In this document: in pieces, positions 48,657-56,488 of the stretch
Numbering within the stretch: position 1 is the stretch's first letter
Layout: every line of letters begins with the position of its first letter
Made by a program: the position numbers and the translations under genes
Notes under the pieces: generated by a model
What the model was told of the DNA's origin: nothing
Databases searched by the model: none
What the model saw: the letters and a program-made list of their open reading frames with translations, nothing else
Assembly (NCBI GenBank): GCA_963783095.1
Contig: CAWAMR010000014.1
Coordinates: 372,001-436,000, forward strand
Reading direction: 5' to 3'
Source: CAWAMR01 sp963783095
Lineage (GTDB): Bacteria; Planctomycetota; Planctomycetia; Gemmatales; Gemmataceae
Length of the DNA stretch: 64,000 bases

Positions 48657-50131
48657 GTTCCAGAAAGAAGAACAAGCATTCGCCTCAAGGCCAGAATAAC
48701 CTCTCGCGGCAGAAGGATGAGGCAGCGGAGCAAGCAAGCGGAGCCGCGAGCGGCTCGCTGGTTGGCTTGGCCGGAGTGAAGGATCCCGCACCACCCAGTC
48801 CACAAGGGGAGCTGAGCCGAATGAACGAAAGCCCAACAGCTGACAAGCCCGACGTCAACCAGTTGGCATCCGCCAACTTGCCTGCCGGTTCGTTCCCGGG
48901 GGGCCTGAAACCGGCCTATCGCATATTTTATGCCCCGGATCTGCACGCCCGCATCTGGCAGCATGCCCGCGAGAACCTGACCGTCGAGATCTGTGGGGTA
49001 CTGGTCGGCTTGTGGGGAAAGGACGAGTCCGGCCCCTTTGTCACCATCACCGAGGCGATTCGCGGCGAGGCCGCCACCAACAAATTCGCTGAAGTTACCT
49101 TCACCCATGAAACCTGGGCCAAGATCAACCACGAGATGGACACTCGTTTCGGGAACCTGTCGATCGTCGGCTGGTATCACACGCACCCCGACTTCGGCAT
49201 TTTTCTGTCCGACCGCGACGTGTTCATCCAGCAGCACTTCTTTTCGAACCCCGGCAACGTGGCTTACGTTATCGACCCGGTTCGGAAGACGGAAGGCACC
49301 TTCACCTGGCAGGGAGGCAAGCCGGTTCTGGCACCGCACTACTGGGTGGGGGACAAGGTCCAGATCGCCGGGGCCGGCACCTGCCTGGAAACCGAGTCTC
49401 AGCCAGCCCTTACAGCTGGCTCGACCGCCCCGACTCCGACTTCGCCCGCCTCGACTCAACCGGCATCGGACTGGACGCGGCATGTCGGATCGCTAACCCA
49501 GTTGCTGGCCTTTCTGAGTCTGTTCCTGCTCGGTTATCTCGTGGCATCGCGATTCAACGATTTGGACCGGGCCCGGCTGGAACAAGACTCCGTGGCACGA
49601 GCGGCGCTGCTGGTCGGGGTCAAGCCAGGTCTGGGCGAAGCCTTGGACCGCACACAGAACGAACTATACGGGCTGGCTCGCGAGGCCGAGTCGCTGGCCA
49701 AGGATCACCAGACATCGGCCGGGGACAGTATGACCGACCAGCAAAAGGAGCAATGGCAAACGCTCCGTTCCGGGCTCGCGGAGAGCCGGCGCCGCCTCGC
49801 CGAACTGCGTGCGGTGTATAGCCTGACTCCCGCCGAAACAGAGCGCATGCTTCACATGGCGGCGGTGTACCTGGCCAGCGCCAATGCCAACTCCGCAGGC
49901 CTGTCCCCGTCACAGCAGAATCAACTCCGTGAGAATTACGAGAAGTTGTTCCGGCAACTGGTTAAACAAGGCCTGGTCGAATTGCCGGAAGAACTGAAGC
50001 AGAGGGAAGCAAAGGAAAAGAAGGTAAGGGCGAGCATCGCCTCGGCCCTCGTCTTCTTTAGTTGCGCAGGCCAGCCCAATCCCTGGCAAATCGCCGGGTT
50101 GGCCAGCGGAGTGATCGAGGAGAAAAAATAG
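48653..50131 (+). CDS. Membrane-anchored JAMM/JAB metalloprotease
   Basis: This 492-residue protein has a disordered N-terminal 85 residues and then an MPN+/JAMM domain. Zinc and catalytic residues are visible: Glu112 in VEICGVLVG, His176 and His178 in WYHTHPDFGIF, Ser186 and Asp189 in LSDRD. This is the full H-x-H-x7-S-x2-D signature. A Thr/Pro-rich linker leads to one TM helix (about 283-301, LLAFLSLFLLGYLVASRF). After that come about 190 mostly helical residues. JAMM enzymes remove or process ubiquitin-like modifiers. The membrane anchor and long helical tail are unusual for bacterial JAB proteins. The frame is intact. Confidence 0.88.
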   Translation: MSSRKKNKHSPQGQNNLSRQKDEAAEQASGAASGSLVGLAGVKDPAPPSPQGELSRMNESPTADKPDVNQLASANLPAGSFPGGLKPAYRIFYAPDLHARIWQHARENLTVEICGVLVGLWGKDESGPFVTITEAIRGEAATNKFAEVTFTHETWAKINHEMDTRFGNLSIVGWYHTHPDFGIFLSDRDVFIQQHFFSNPGNVAYVIDPVRKTEGTFTWQGGKPVLAPHYWVGDKVQIAGAGTCLETESQPALTAGSTAPTPTSPASTQPASDWTRHVGSLTQLLAFLSLFLLGYLVASRFNDLDRARLEQDSVARAALLVGVKPGLGEALDRTQNELYGLAREAESLAKDHQTSAGDSMTDQQKEQWQTLRSGLAESRRRLAELRAVYSLTPAETERMLHMAAVYLASANANSAGLSPSQQNQLRENYEKLFRQLVKQGLVELPEELKQREAKEKKVRASIASALVFFSCAGQPNPWQIAGLASGVIEEKK

Positions 50132-50177
50132 GCTTGCTCCCTCGACCGGAGCTGACCCCCCAGGAGTTGCCACGACG

Positions 50178-51229
50178 ATGTCCACCGAGCCAATGCGTCT
50201 GACCGAGGACGATCTGTTTTCGCCCAAGGTCGAGGCTTACCTGGAAGAACAAGCGGTCCTGCGCCGGCCTATTCCGGAGATCGAGCCTCGACCCTTCCTG
50301 GCCCGCATTCTGCTGTCCAGCTATTTCTACCTGAGCGTGGCCAGTGCTCTTGGAGGCTTTTGCGCCTGGGCCATGCTGGAGCCGTTCATTGACGAGTTGC
50401 GAGAAGATCGCAGTTGGGCGCTTCTTATGCTCTTCCCAACCGTGGCGGGGATGGTCGGCCTGTTTCTCGGGACGGCCGAGGGACTGATGTGTCGCAATCC
50501 GCGTCGGGCCGCGCTGTGTGGGCTGATCGGCCTCGGAGTGGGATTCGGTGGAGGTCTGGTGGCGTTGTTCTTCGCCGCGATCATTTTCAGCATCATGCAA
50601 GGCTTGATGTTCAAGTTCTGGAAAAACCCTCAGAACGGCCAGATGCCGGATGGGTTGGCTTTGCTGATCTTGATGATGGGCCGGGCCTCAGCCTGGGCGG
50701 TGGCAGCAATCCCGGCCGGCCTGGGCCAGGGGTGCGCCTGCGCTTGCGCAAGGTGGCCCTCAACGGTCTGGTTGGAGCGGTGCTTGGTGGTCTGGTAGGA
50801 GGGCTGCTGTTCGACCCGATCTACATCGCCCTGAAAACGCCGGGCGACGCCTCCGTGAGCCGGGCCGTCGGCCTCACGGTCATCGGCTTCATGGTCGGCT
50901 TGTTTGTCAGCTTCGTCGAGCAATGGACCAAGACCGCCTGGGTGATGCTGCGAACCGGACCGTTGGCCGGCAAGCAGTTTATTCTCTACCACAATCCTAC
51001 CGTGCTGGGCAGCTCGCCCAAGGCCGACATTTACCTGTTCAAGGACGCGGCCATCGAACCGCGCCACGCTCTGATCCACAACCGGGGAGGGCGCTTCGAG
51101 ATCGAAGACTGCGAGACGCCCGATGGCACCTACGTCAACGGCATCCCGGTGCGGAGACAGTTGCTCCAATCGGGAGACCAGATCGTCCTTGGCAAAACCG
51201 TCCTTGAATTCGTGCTCAAGGACGCCTGA
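50178..51229 (+). CDS. Polytopic membrane protein with C-terminal FHA domain
   Basis: This protein of about 350 residues has six or so TM helices (for example LSSYFYLSVASALGGFCAWA and ALCGLIGLGVGFGGGLVALF, then GLTVIGFMVGLFVSFVEQ). A C-terminal FHA domain carries NPTVLGSSPKADIYLFKD, AIEPRHALIHNRGGRFEIED and GTYVNGIPVRRQLLQSGDQI. FHA domains bind phosphothreonine peptides. One frameshift lies near 50730. The location between the JAB gene and RING-like genes suggests a phospho-dependent docking platform at the membrane for the conjugation system. Confidence 0.82.
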
Positions 51230-51268
51230 GCGTTTTCTGACTCGTGTTTTTTGTAGAGGAACCATGTG

Positions 51269-51814
51269 ATGCCGATCCGTTTTGACTGTCCCAGCTGCGG
51301 CCGGAGCCTACAAGTTTCTGAGTCCAGCGCCGGCGAGCACGTGACATGTCCGAACTGCCGGAATAGTCTGACCGTCCCGGAAGACGTGGTGGACGCCGAG
51401 ACCTTTGGCGACACCTCCGCGCCGAGCCCATCCGACTCCTCTCGGAGTTCCGAGCGAGAGGAAAATGATCGCCGGGAGATCATCGGACACGCGTCTAATG
51501 ATCGCCGGCCCTGTCCGATGTGCGGTGAGATGATCCCGGTCGAGGCCGCCAAATGCCGGTTCTGCGGCGAGATCTTCGATCCCGAACTCCGCCGGATGGA
51601 GGAAAAGAAAAAGATTCCCTCAAGCGACGCCGACATGGGCACCGGCGAGTGGGTGCTAGTCATCCTTCCGTGTTCCTGGATCGGTTGCATTTTCGGGATC
51701 GTATGGATGCTCCAGGGCAAGCCCAAGGGCCCCAAGATGTTCGGCCTGTCGCTACTGTCCACCTTCATATGGAGCTGCATCCAGGTCGCGATCAAGGAGG
51801 CAGCGAATCGTTGA
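51269..51814 (+). CDS. Double zinc-ribbon membrane protein
   Basis: This 181-residue protein (ATG 51269, GAGGAA upstream) has an N-terminal zinc ribbon (FDCPSCGRSLQVSE and TCPNCRNSL). A Ser/Glu-rich linker is followed by a second ribbon (PCPMCGEMIPVEAAKCRFCG). One or two TM helices end the protein (WVLVILPCSWIGCIFGIVWM, then FGLSLLSTFIWSCIQVAI). The ribbons probably bind protein partners. Its position in the run and shared orientation suggest that it belongs to the ubiquitin-like system. Confidence 0.75.
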   Translation: MPIRFDCPSCGRSLQVSESSAGEHVTCPNCRNSLTVPEDVVDAETFGDTSAPSPSDSSRSSEREENDRREIIGHASNDRRPCPMCGEMIPVEAAKCRFCGEIFDPELRRMEEKKKIPSSDADMGTGEWVLVILPCSWIGCIFGIVWMLQGKPKGPKMFGLSLLSTFIWSCIQVAIKEAANR

Positions 51815-51822
51815 CGCCCGGT

Positions 51823-51955
51823 TTGGAAGATGACCGGGTGACAAGGTGACGAGGTGACACAAGTGTCAAACTATATGGAATTGCCTGGAACAAGGTTCAA
51901 ACGCAGCGTTGCAGTTTCTCACCTTGTCAACTTGTCATCTTCCCGAGCGGTGAGA
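51823..51955. repeat. GACAAGGT-type palindromic element, copy inside the locus
   Basis: The stretch begins near GAAGATGACCGGGTGACAAG and ends near CACCTTGTCAACTTGTCATC, then TTCCCGAG. The two ends can pair over most of their length. The same motifs flank the IS element downstream of dapF (57313-58919). It separates two genes of the conjugation locus and the spacer carries no gene. Confidence 0.7.
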
Positions 51956-51960
51956 AAGCT

Positions 51961-52671
51961 ATGTCCATCATCGTGACCTGTCCATGTCGTGCCAGAGTGC
52001 GGTTGCCGGAAGAGCGCCTGGGTCAGCGCCTGCGCTGTCCCCGGTGCCAGACGGAATTCGTGGCCACGGCAGACGACCAGGTGATGTCTCTGCCCGTCAG
52101 CGAGGAATCTCAGGGCGTGGGCAGTTCCTGCCCGATCTGTCAGTCGCCGGTGGAGGAGGGCGACGTGACCCTTACCTGCCCAGACTGCCGGCAGGTCCAT
52201 CACCGCGAGTGCTGGGCCGAGGTCGGCGGCTGCTCCACCTACGGCTGTCCCAAGGCCCCAGCGCTGGTCAAGGACCAGAGCGCCGCCGAGCCGCCTCGCT
52301 CGGCCTGGGGCGACACCAAGAAATGTCCCGAGTGCGCTGAAACGATCAAGGCCATCGCTCTGCGCTGCCGCTACTGCGGTGCCAATTTCGAGACCGTCGA
52401 TCCCTTGACGGTTCGCGATCTGCGCAAGCGAGAACGCAAACGGGAAGACCGCCAGGGACTTCAGAAGGGCGTCTGGACCGTGTTCATCCTGAGCCTGATC
52501 GGCTGCCTGGCACCGATCATGTTTATCGTCAACCTGGCCTGGTTCCTGCCCCGCAGGGCCGAGATTGGCAAGTCTGGGCCGTTTTATGTCGTCCTGGGTT
52601 TCGCAGCGCTGACAATCACGGTAACATACAATGTGTTGATCTTGTTCTTTGCTCTATCCTCCGATCAGTGA
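51961..52671 (+). CDS. RING-like zinc-finger membrane protein, candidate E3
   Basis: This 236-residue protein has an N-terminal zinc ribbon (CPCRARVRLPEERLGQRLRC). Then comes a RING-like treble clef with Cys57, Cys60, Cys73, Cys76, His80/His81, Cys84, Cys91 and Cys96 (SSCPICQSPVEEGDVTLTCP and CRQVHHRECWAEVGGCSTYG). A third ribbon follows (KKCPECAETIKAIALRCRYC). Two or three TM helices end the protein. RING fingers bring charged E2 to substrates. This is a prokaryotic RING-type candidate ligase encoded near an E2. The spacing differs from textbook RING, so binding of two zincs is inferred. Confidence 0.78.
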   Translation: MSIIVTCPCRARVRLPEERLGQRLRCPRCQTEFVATADDQVMSLPVSEESQGVGSSCPICQSPVEEGDVTLTCPDCRQVHHRECWAEVGGCSTYGCPKAPALVKDQSAAEPPRSAWGDTKKCPECAETIKAIALRCRYCGANFETVDPLTVRDLRKRERKREDRQGLQKGVWTVFILSLIGCLAPIMFIVNLAWFLPRRAEIGKSGPFYVVLGFAALTITVTYNVLILFFALSSDQ

Positions 52672-52678
52672 GGTTCCC

Positions 52679-53924
52679 GTGAGTCAAGTCATGCCTTTGC
52701 TCGTGTCGGCCGGGCTGCGTGAGGACGGCTGCATCTGTCCTCACTGTGAGCAGGCGGTCCGTCAAGGGGAATCGTCAGCCGTCTGCCGGACCTGCGGGAC
52801 GGTGCATCATGGCAGCTGTTGGGAGCAACAGGGCCAGTGTGGTTCCTACTCCTGCGCTCCGGCCCACGTTGACGTACCTGCTGACCGGAACGGTGCCTGG
52901 AAGATCTCGGCGGAAGAAATTGGCCACGCCGTCCCTTTGCCGGGACGAACCGCAACCTCGTCCCGTCCCGTTTGGACGTCCCCTTTGCCTCCGAGCCGGA
53001 ATCGCCTGGCCCTGGCCGCTTTCCTGACCGCCCTGGCCGGCATCCCCTTTTTCGGCGCCTGTGACGGGAGCGGTCGCCATCCTGTTGGGCTGCCTGGCCC
53101 TTTCCCGCGTGCAGGCTGCCAAGCAACGCGGCATCGTTCTCTCCTCGGCCGCCATTCTCCTGGGCCTGGCGGATGTGGTCGTCTGGATCATTCTGCTGAC
53201 CCGGATCAATTCCCCGGAGTCTCTGCCCATGGACCTTGCCGACCTTCAGGCCGACCCGGCCGCCCTGGAGGGCATGCCCCCTCACCTCAACCGGGCCATG
53301 CGGGCCTCCGTTCTGCTCGAAGTGGGTCGAGGAACCGTCGGCTCGGGCTGTATTCTGAACCAGGATGGGCGCAGGATTCTCCTGGTCACCAATCGCCACG
53401 TTGTCGATCCCGGCTTCGCCGATGGGGCGGTCAAGGAACCCCAGTTGGATCAACTCCCAGCCATTCAGGTGCATTTCGTGCTGGGGACAAAGGCCGAGGG
53501 TAAAGCGATCTGGATTGCACCGCACGGCATCGACCTGGCCCTGGTGCGCGTGGAAGGTGAATTCGAGGAGGCTCGGACTGCCCAGTGGAAAGCGAACCGT
53601 CTTGTGCACGTGGGCGATCAGGTCATTGCCATCGGCAGCCCGCTTCGGTTAGGGTGGACGGTGACCCAGGGAGTCGTGTCCCAGTTGCGGCGGCAGCACG
53701 CCCACGAGAAGGTGGTCCGCATCATTCAAACGCAGACTGCCCTCAATCCCGGCAACAGCGGTGGCGGCCTGTTCGACCGCGACGGCTTCCTGGTCGGCGT
53801 CAACACCTGGACCAACGACCGACGAATCAGCGAGGGGCTCGGTTTCGCTATCTCCCTGGACGCCCTGCTGGAACTGCATCCGCCCGGGCTCCAACCGCCA
53901 GGCCCTAATGGGGAAATACCATGA
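52679..53924 (+). CDS. RING-like/TM/trypsin-like serine protease fusion
   Basis: This fusion of about 415 residues starts at GTG 52679. The N-terminal RING-like finger uses Cys20, Cys23, Cys36, Cys39, His43/His44, Cys47, Cys54 and Cys59 (ICPHCEQAVRQGESSAVCRT; VHHGSCWEQQGQCGSYSC), closely matching the finger of the preceding gene product. Two TM helices follow (LAAFLTALAGIPF and GIVLSSAAILLGLADVVVWI). The C-terminal trypsin-like domain has His in LLVTNRHVVDPG, Asp in APHGIDLALVRVEG and Ser in ALNPGNSGGGLFDRDGFLVG. One frameshift lies near 53062. A protease coupled to a RING-like domain could cleave or regulate modified proteins. The next gene overlaps by 4 bases (ATGA). Confidence 0.83.
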
Positions 53925-54592
53925 ACACAGTCCGCTACCGCCGGCTCCAGGCCGATCACGACAGGCTGCTGAACTATGTCCGTCTCCATCCCCGCATCAC
54001 GCTGGTCGCCACGGACGGAGACCCGCCGGAACGCTATCAGATCGACTACCGGATCCGCAGCCTGCGCATGGTCCACGACGAGCTGGTCGAGGTGAAGAAC
54101 CACTTGGTGGAAATAACCCTGCCGGGCCACTACCCGCGCCTGCCGCCCCAATGCCGGATGTTGACTCCAATCTTTCACCCGAACATCGCTCCGCATGCCA
54201 TCTGCGTCGGCGATCACTGGAGCGCCGGCGAACCGCTGTGGTCGCTGGTCGCCCGCATCGGCGAGATGATTGCTTATCAGTCGTACAACACCAAAAGCCC
54301 GCTCAACGGCGAGGCCGCCCGCTGGGTGGACAAGAACCTCGATCGACTGCCTCTCGACCAGGTCAGCCTGATGGTCGATGAGGAGCGCGAATCGCGGTCA
54401 AGCCACGTCCCCAGTGAATCGCCGCCAATCGCCGTCCCCCCTGCCCCCCCGGTCAATGTTTCTCCTTCGCTGTCACAACAGCGCATCGTGTGTCCGCAGT
54501 GCCAGGCCCCGCTCAAGGTTCCGGAGGGGCTGAACTTCAAGCGCATCCGCTGTCCGCGCTGTCAAACAATCATTACCTTGCCCGCACTATAG
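53921..54592 (+). CDS. E2-like (UBC-fold) conjugating enzyme with zinc ribbon
   Basis: This 223-residue protein has an N-terminal UBC domain. YPRLPPQCRMLTPIFHPNIA gives the PPxxxFxTxIxHPN signature (HPN at 86-88), and PHAICVGDHWSAGEPLW places the likely catalytic Cys at 95. A helix (LVARIGEMIAYQSYNTKSPL) and the NGEAARWV segment complete the family pattern. A linker leads to a C-terminal zinc ribbon (VCPQCQAPLKVPEGLNFKRI). It should accept the modifier from the E1 and pass it to a target with help from the RING-like proteins. The frame is intact and it overlaps the protease gene by 4 bases. Confidence 0.87.
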   Translation: MNTVRYRRLQADHDRLLNYVRLHPRITLVATDGDPPERYQIDYRIRSLRMVHDELVEVKNHLVEITLPGHYPRLPPQCRMLTPIFHPNIAPHAICVGDHWSAGEPLWSLVARIGEMIAYQSYNTKSPLNGEAARWVDKNLDRLPLDQVSLMVDEERESRSSHVPSESPPIAVPPAPPVNVSPSLSQQRIVCPQCQAPLKVPEGLNFKRIRCPRCQTIITLPAL

Positions 54593-54674
54593 GGAACTTA
54601 GACCGGACACTCAGTGGCCGGAATTCATGTAGTCAAATCCGGCCACGGAGTGTCCGGTCTAAGTTTGCTATAGT
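54586..54674. repeat. Near-perfect palindrome at the E2 3' end
   Basis: The arms ACTATAGGGAACTTAGACCG (54586 onward) and its inverted partner ending near 54674 pair over about 37 bases, with a 13-base loop. The left arm contains the E2 stop codon. The structure could terminate or stabilise the operon transcript. Its symmetrical ends also suit a small palindromic mobile element. Confidence 0.85.
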
Positions 54675-54693
54675 GCCTCGGAGGTCTGCCAGA

Positions 54694-55155
54694 GTGAGTT
54701 CGGAAAAGCCTCCAACTCGATCCGGTCACGGCGCAAGCGAGATTGCCCTCTGGCATCACCGGCAAATGCTCCTGGTCTCGGCAGGCATTGTCGTCCTTTC
54801 TTTCCTGCTGGAGGTGCGGCCCGACCAGCGGGTGACCCCTCGTGGCTTGCCGGATTTCCCAATCCCCGAAACGTGTGCATCCCGTTCTCTCTTCGGTGCG
54901 AAGTGTCCCGGCTGCGGCCTGACGCGCAGTTTCATACATTTAGCTCGCGCAGACTCGCGCGCATCGCTGGCAATTCATCGCGTCGGCTGGCTCCTGGCCC
55001 TAGCCGTGCTTATCCAGTTTCCCTATCGTCTCTTCTCGCTCAAAGGGGGTGAAGCGTCGGCCGGCATGCGCTTCGTCGTTCGCTGGTTTGGTTATTTCCT
55101 ATTGGTCATGCTCCTGGGCAACTGGGTCTTGGACATGGTTGTCTTTGGTTCTTGA
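54694..55155 (+). CDS. DUF2752-like membrane protein
   Basis: This 153-residue protein starts at GTG 54694 with GGAGG upstream. It has one N-terminal TM (LLVSAGIVVLSFLLEV), the DUF2752 signature CPGCGLTRSFIHLARADSRA, then two further TM helices (GWLLALAVLIQFPYRLF; YFLLVMLLGNWVLDMVVF). DUF2752 proteins are common in planctomycetes and many other bacteria and have no known reaction. It is the last gene before the decayed guaA tail, so it may belong to the island, though it is not an obvious ubiquitin-system component. Confidence 0.8.
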   Translation: MSSEKPPTRSGHGASEIALWHHRQMLLVSAGIVVLSFLLEVRPDQRVTPRGLPDFPIPETCASRSLFGAKCPGCGLTRSFIHLARADSRASLAIHRVGWLLALAVLIQFPYRLFSLKGGEASAGMRFVVRWFGYFLLVMLLGNWVLDMVVFGS

Positions 55156-55175
55156 TGGCCGCACTGGCTGGGGAT

Positions 55176-55283
55176 GCGGTGCTGCCGCGGACATCGACGC
55201 GGAACATCAATAGCGAGCGCGGCGTCAATCGGGTGGTTCACGACATCAGCAGCAAACCGCTGGCGACGATTGAATGGGAGTGA
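55176..55283 (+). pseudogene. Decayed duplicate of the guaA 3' end (right copy)
   Basis: In frame to a TGA at 55281, this reads TSTRNINSERGVNRVVHDIS, then SKPLATIEWE. It matches the C-terminus of GuaA ([19 protein letters not shown] in the left copy) with scattered changes. No other part of guaA lies upstream; DUF2752 ends at 55155. Because it can no longer be translated as GuaA, it is a relic. The repeat continues to about 55312, into the start of the next gene. Confidence 0.85.
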
Positions 55284-55288
55284 TCAAA

Positions 55289-56182
55289 ATGCAACACTGG
55301 TGTCCGAAGTGCAGCGTTGTCCTTGAGGAAATAAGGGAGTCGGACACTCTCCGATTTAGGTGTTCTTGCTGCAACAAAGCATACGAAATCGCAACGGACG
55401 ATCTCGGTCAGATAACTCGTGAAGAGGTTGGCCCTGAACCTCCAAGCGTTTTGGATGCGTCTCCGGAACCTTCGATGCCACGTTGGCGTCATGCCCTGAG
55501 ATATGCAGTCCTAACTCTAGTAGTTACCGTTTTGGGAGGTTGGTTTTTTGTCCTTTTTGGAATTTGGGCAATTATCTACTTTGGCCTTGCGATTGGGGTA
55601 ATTTATCAATTGATTCGTCTGGTAATCCAGAGCGATTTTCCCGCTATCTCGAAAGGCAAGCGGTTACGATTGGCTTTTTGTTGGGGAGGTCTCGGCTGTA
55701 TCTTGTTCTTGCTCCGGCTATATTTCGGGGGCGGCACGGTCTACATCGATAATTTTAGTCGGCAGGATTTGAGCGTTGAGGTGGACGGGGATCTATGGAT
55801 AACGTCCCGAACGGGCAGCAATCTCGAACGACCCCTGCACTGGGGGCATCATGAAATCCTAGTCCGCGACGCGAAAGGAAAACAAGTCGATCGATTCAAC
55901 GTTGAGATTGCCCGAGATAGTAAGTACATCCTCAACCTCTTGGGTGCTCAGACATACTACAAAGGATATGTTCAGTACTCATGGTTCGCGATCCAAGAAG
56001 CGCCTGAGGAAATTCGAGAGCATTGGATTGCAGCCGATGTTGACTATTTGTTCGTCCAACCCCCAGACTCAATCACGGTTGAGGTTAGTGGGAAAGGTCC
56101 GGCGTATACCAGCGCACGTAAATCGTATATTTTGCGGGGACAAAAGCCATCCTTTCTTGAAGACTCAAAAGCAAGACAATAG
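55289..56182 (+). CDS. Zinc-ribbon membrane protein
   Basis: This 297-residue protein starts at ATG 55289; GGGAG for its ribosome site falls in the guaA-tail relic just upstream. It begins MQHWCPKCSVVLEEIRESDT with a second Cys pair (RCSCCNKAYE), a zinc ribbon. Two or three TM helices follow (LTLVVTVLGGWFFVLFGIWA and FGLAIGVIYQLIRLVIQ; LGCILFLLRLYFGG). The rest is extracytoplasmic and beta-rich (DNFSRQDLSVEVDGDLWITS). The function is unknown. The first codons resemble the short ORF after guaA at 46825, which links it to the repeat. Confidence 0.72.
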   Translation: MQHWCPKCSVVLEEIRESDTLRFRCSCCNKAYEIATDDLGQITREEVGPEPPSVLDASPEPSMPRWRHALRYAVLTLVVTVLGGWFFVLFGIWAIIYFGLAIGVIYQLIRLVIQSDFPAISKGKRLRLAFCWGGLGCILFLLRLYFGGGTVYIDNFSRQDLSVEVDGDLWITSRTGSNLERPLHWGHHEILVRDAKGKQVDRFNVEIARDSKYILNLLGAQTYYKGYVQYSWFAIQEAPEEIREHWIAADVDYLFVQPPDSITVEVSGKGPAYTSARKSYILRGQKPSFLEDSKARQ

Positions 56183-56200
56183 TAGTTTGCCTGGAATCGA

Positions 56201-56488
56201 ATGAAACGGGAAGCCGAGACAGTTATGATCGAACTTACCGAACAACAAGTGCAGGCGTTGGAGCAAGACGACGCCACTCCACCGTGCGTCGTAAATCCAC
56301 GAACTAAGGAGACCTTTGTCTTGCTCCGCGTCGACGAATACGAACGCCTCAAGGATGAGGAGTACGACGACAGCCCTTGGACAAGGGAGGAGTTGGAGGC
56401 ATTGGCCTGGGAGAGGGTCAAGCACCACGAATGGGATGAATACGATAATCTGCCGGAGCCGACGCAGAAGAGGAATAAACCGAGATGA
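56201..56488 (+). CDS. Small antitoxin-like (Phd/YefM-type) protein
   Basis: This 95-residue protein contains MIELTEQQVQALEQDDATPP, VVNPRTKETFVLLRVDEYER and a Glu/Tyr-rich end (WTREELEALAWERVKHHEWD). That pattern suits a planctomycete Phd/YefM-like antitoxin family. A start at 56201 or 56225 is possible. No toxin gene follows; instead the stop overlaps the dapF start by 4 bases (ATGA). It may be an orphan regulator. Confidence 0.65.
   Translation: MKREAETVMIELTEQQVQALEQDDATPPCVVNPRTKETFVLLRVDEYERLKDEEYDDSPWTREELEALAWERVKHHEWDEYDNLPEPTQKRNKPR

Noticed and set aside
54586..54674. tRNA or structured RNA gene at the E2 3' end
   Set aside because: It is a single long hairpin with no cloverleaf arms or anticodon loop.
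46820..55175. Integrase gene expected for an island at guaA
   Set aside because: No tyrosine or serine recombinase frame was found between the two guaA tails, so mobility by its own integrase is not supported.
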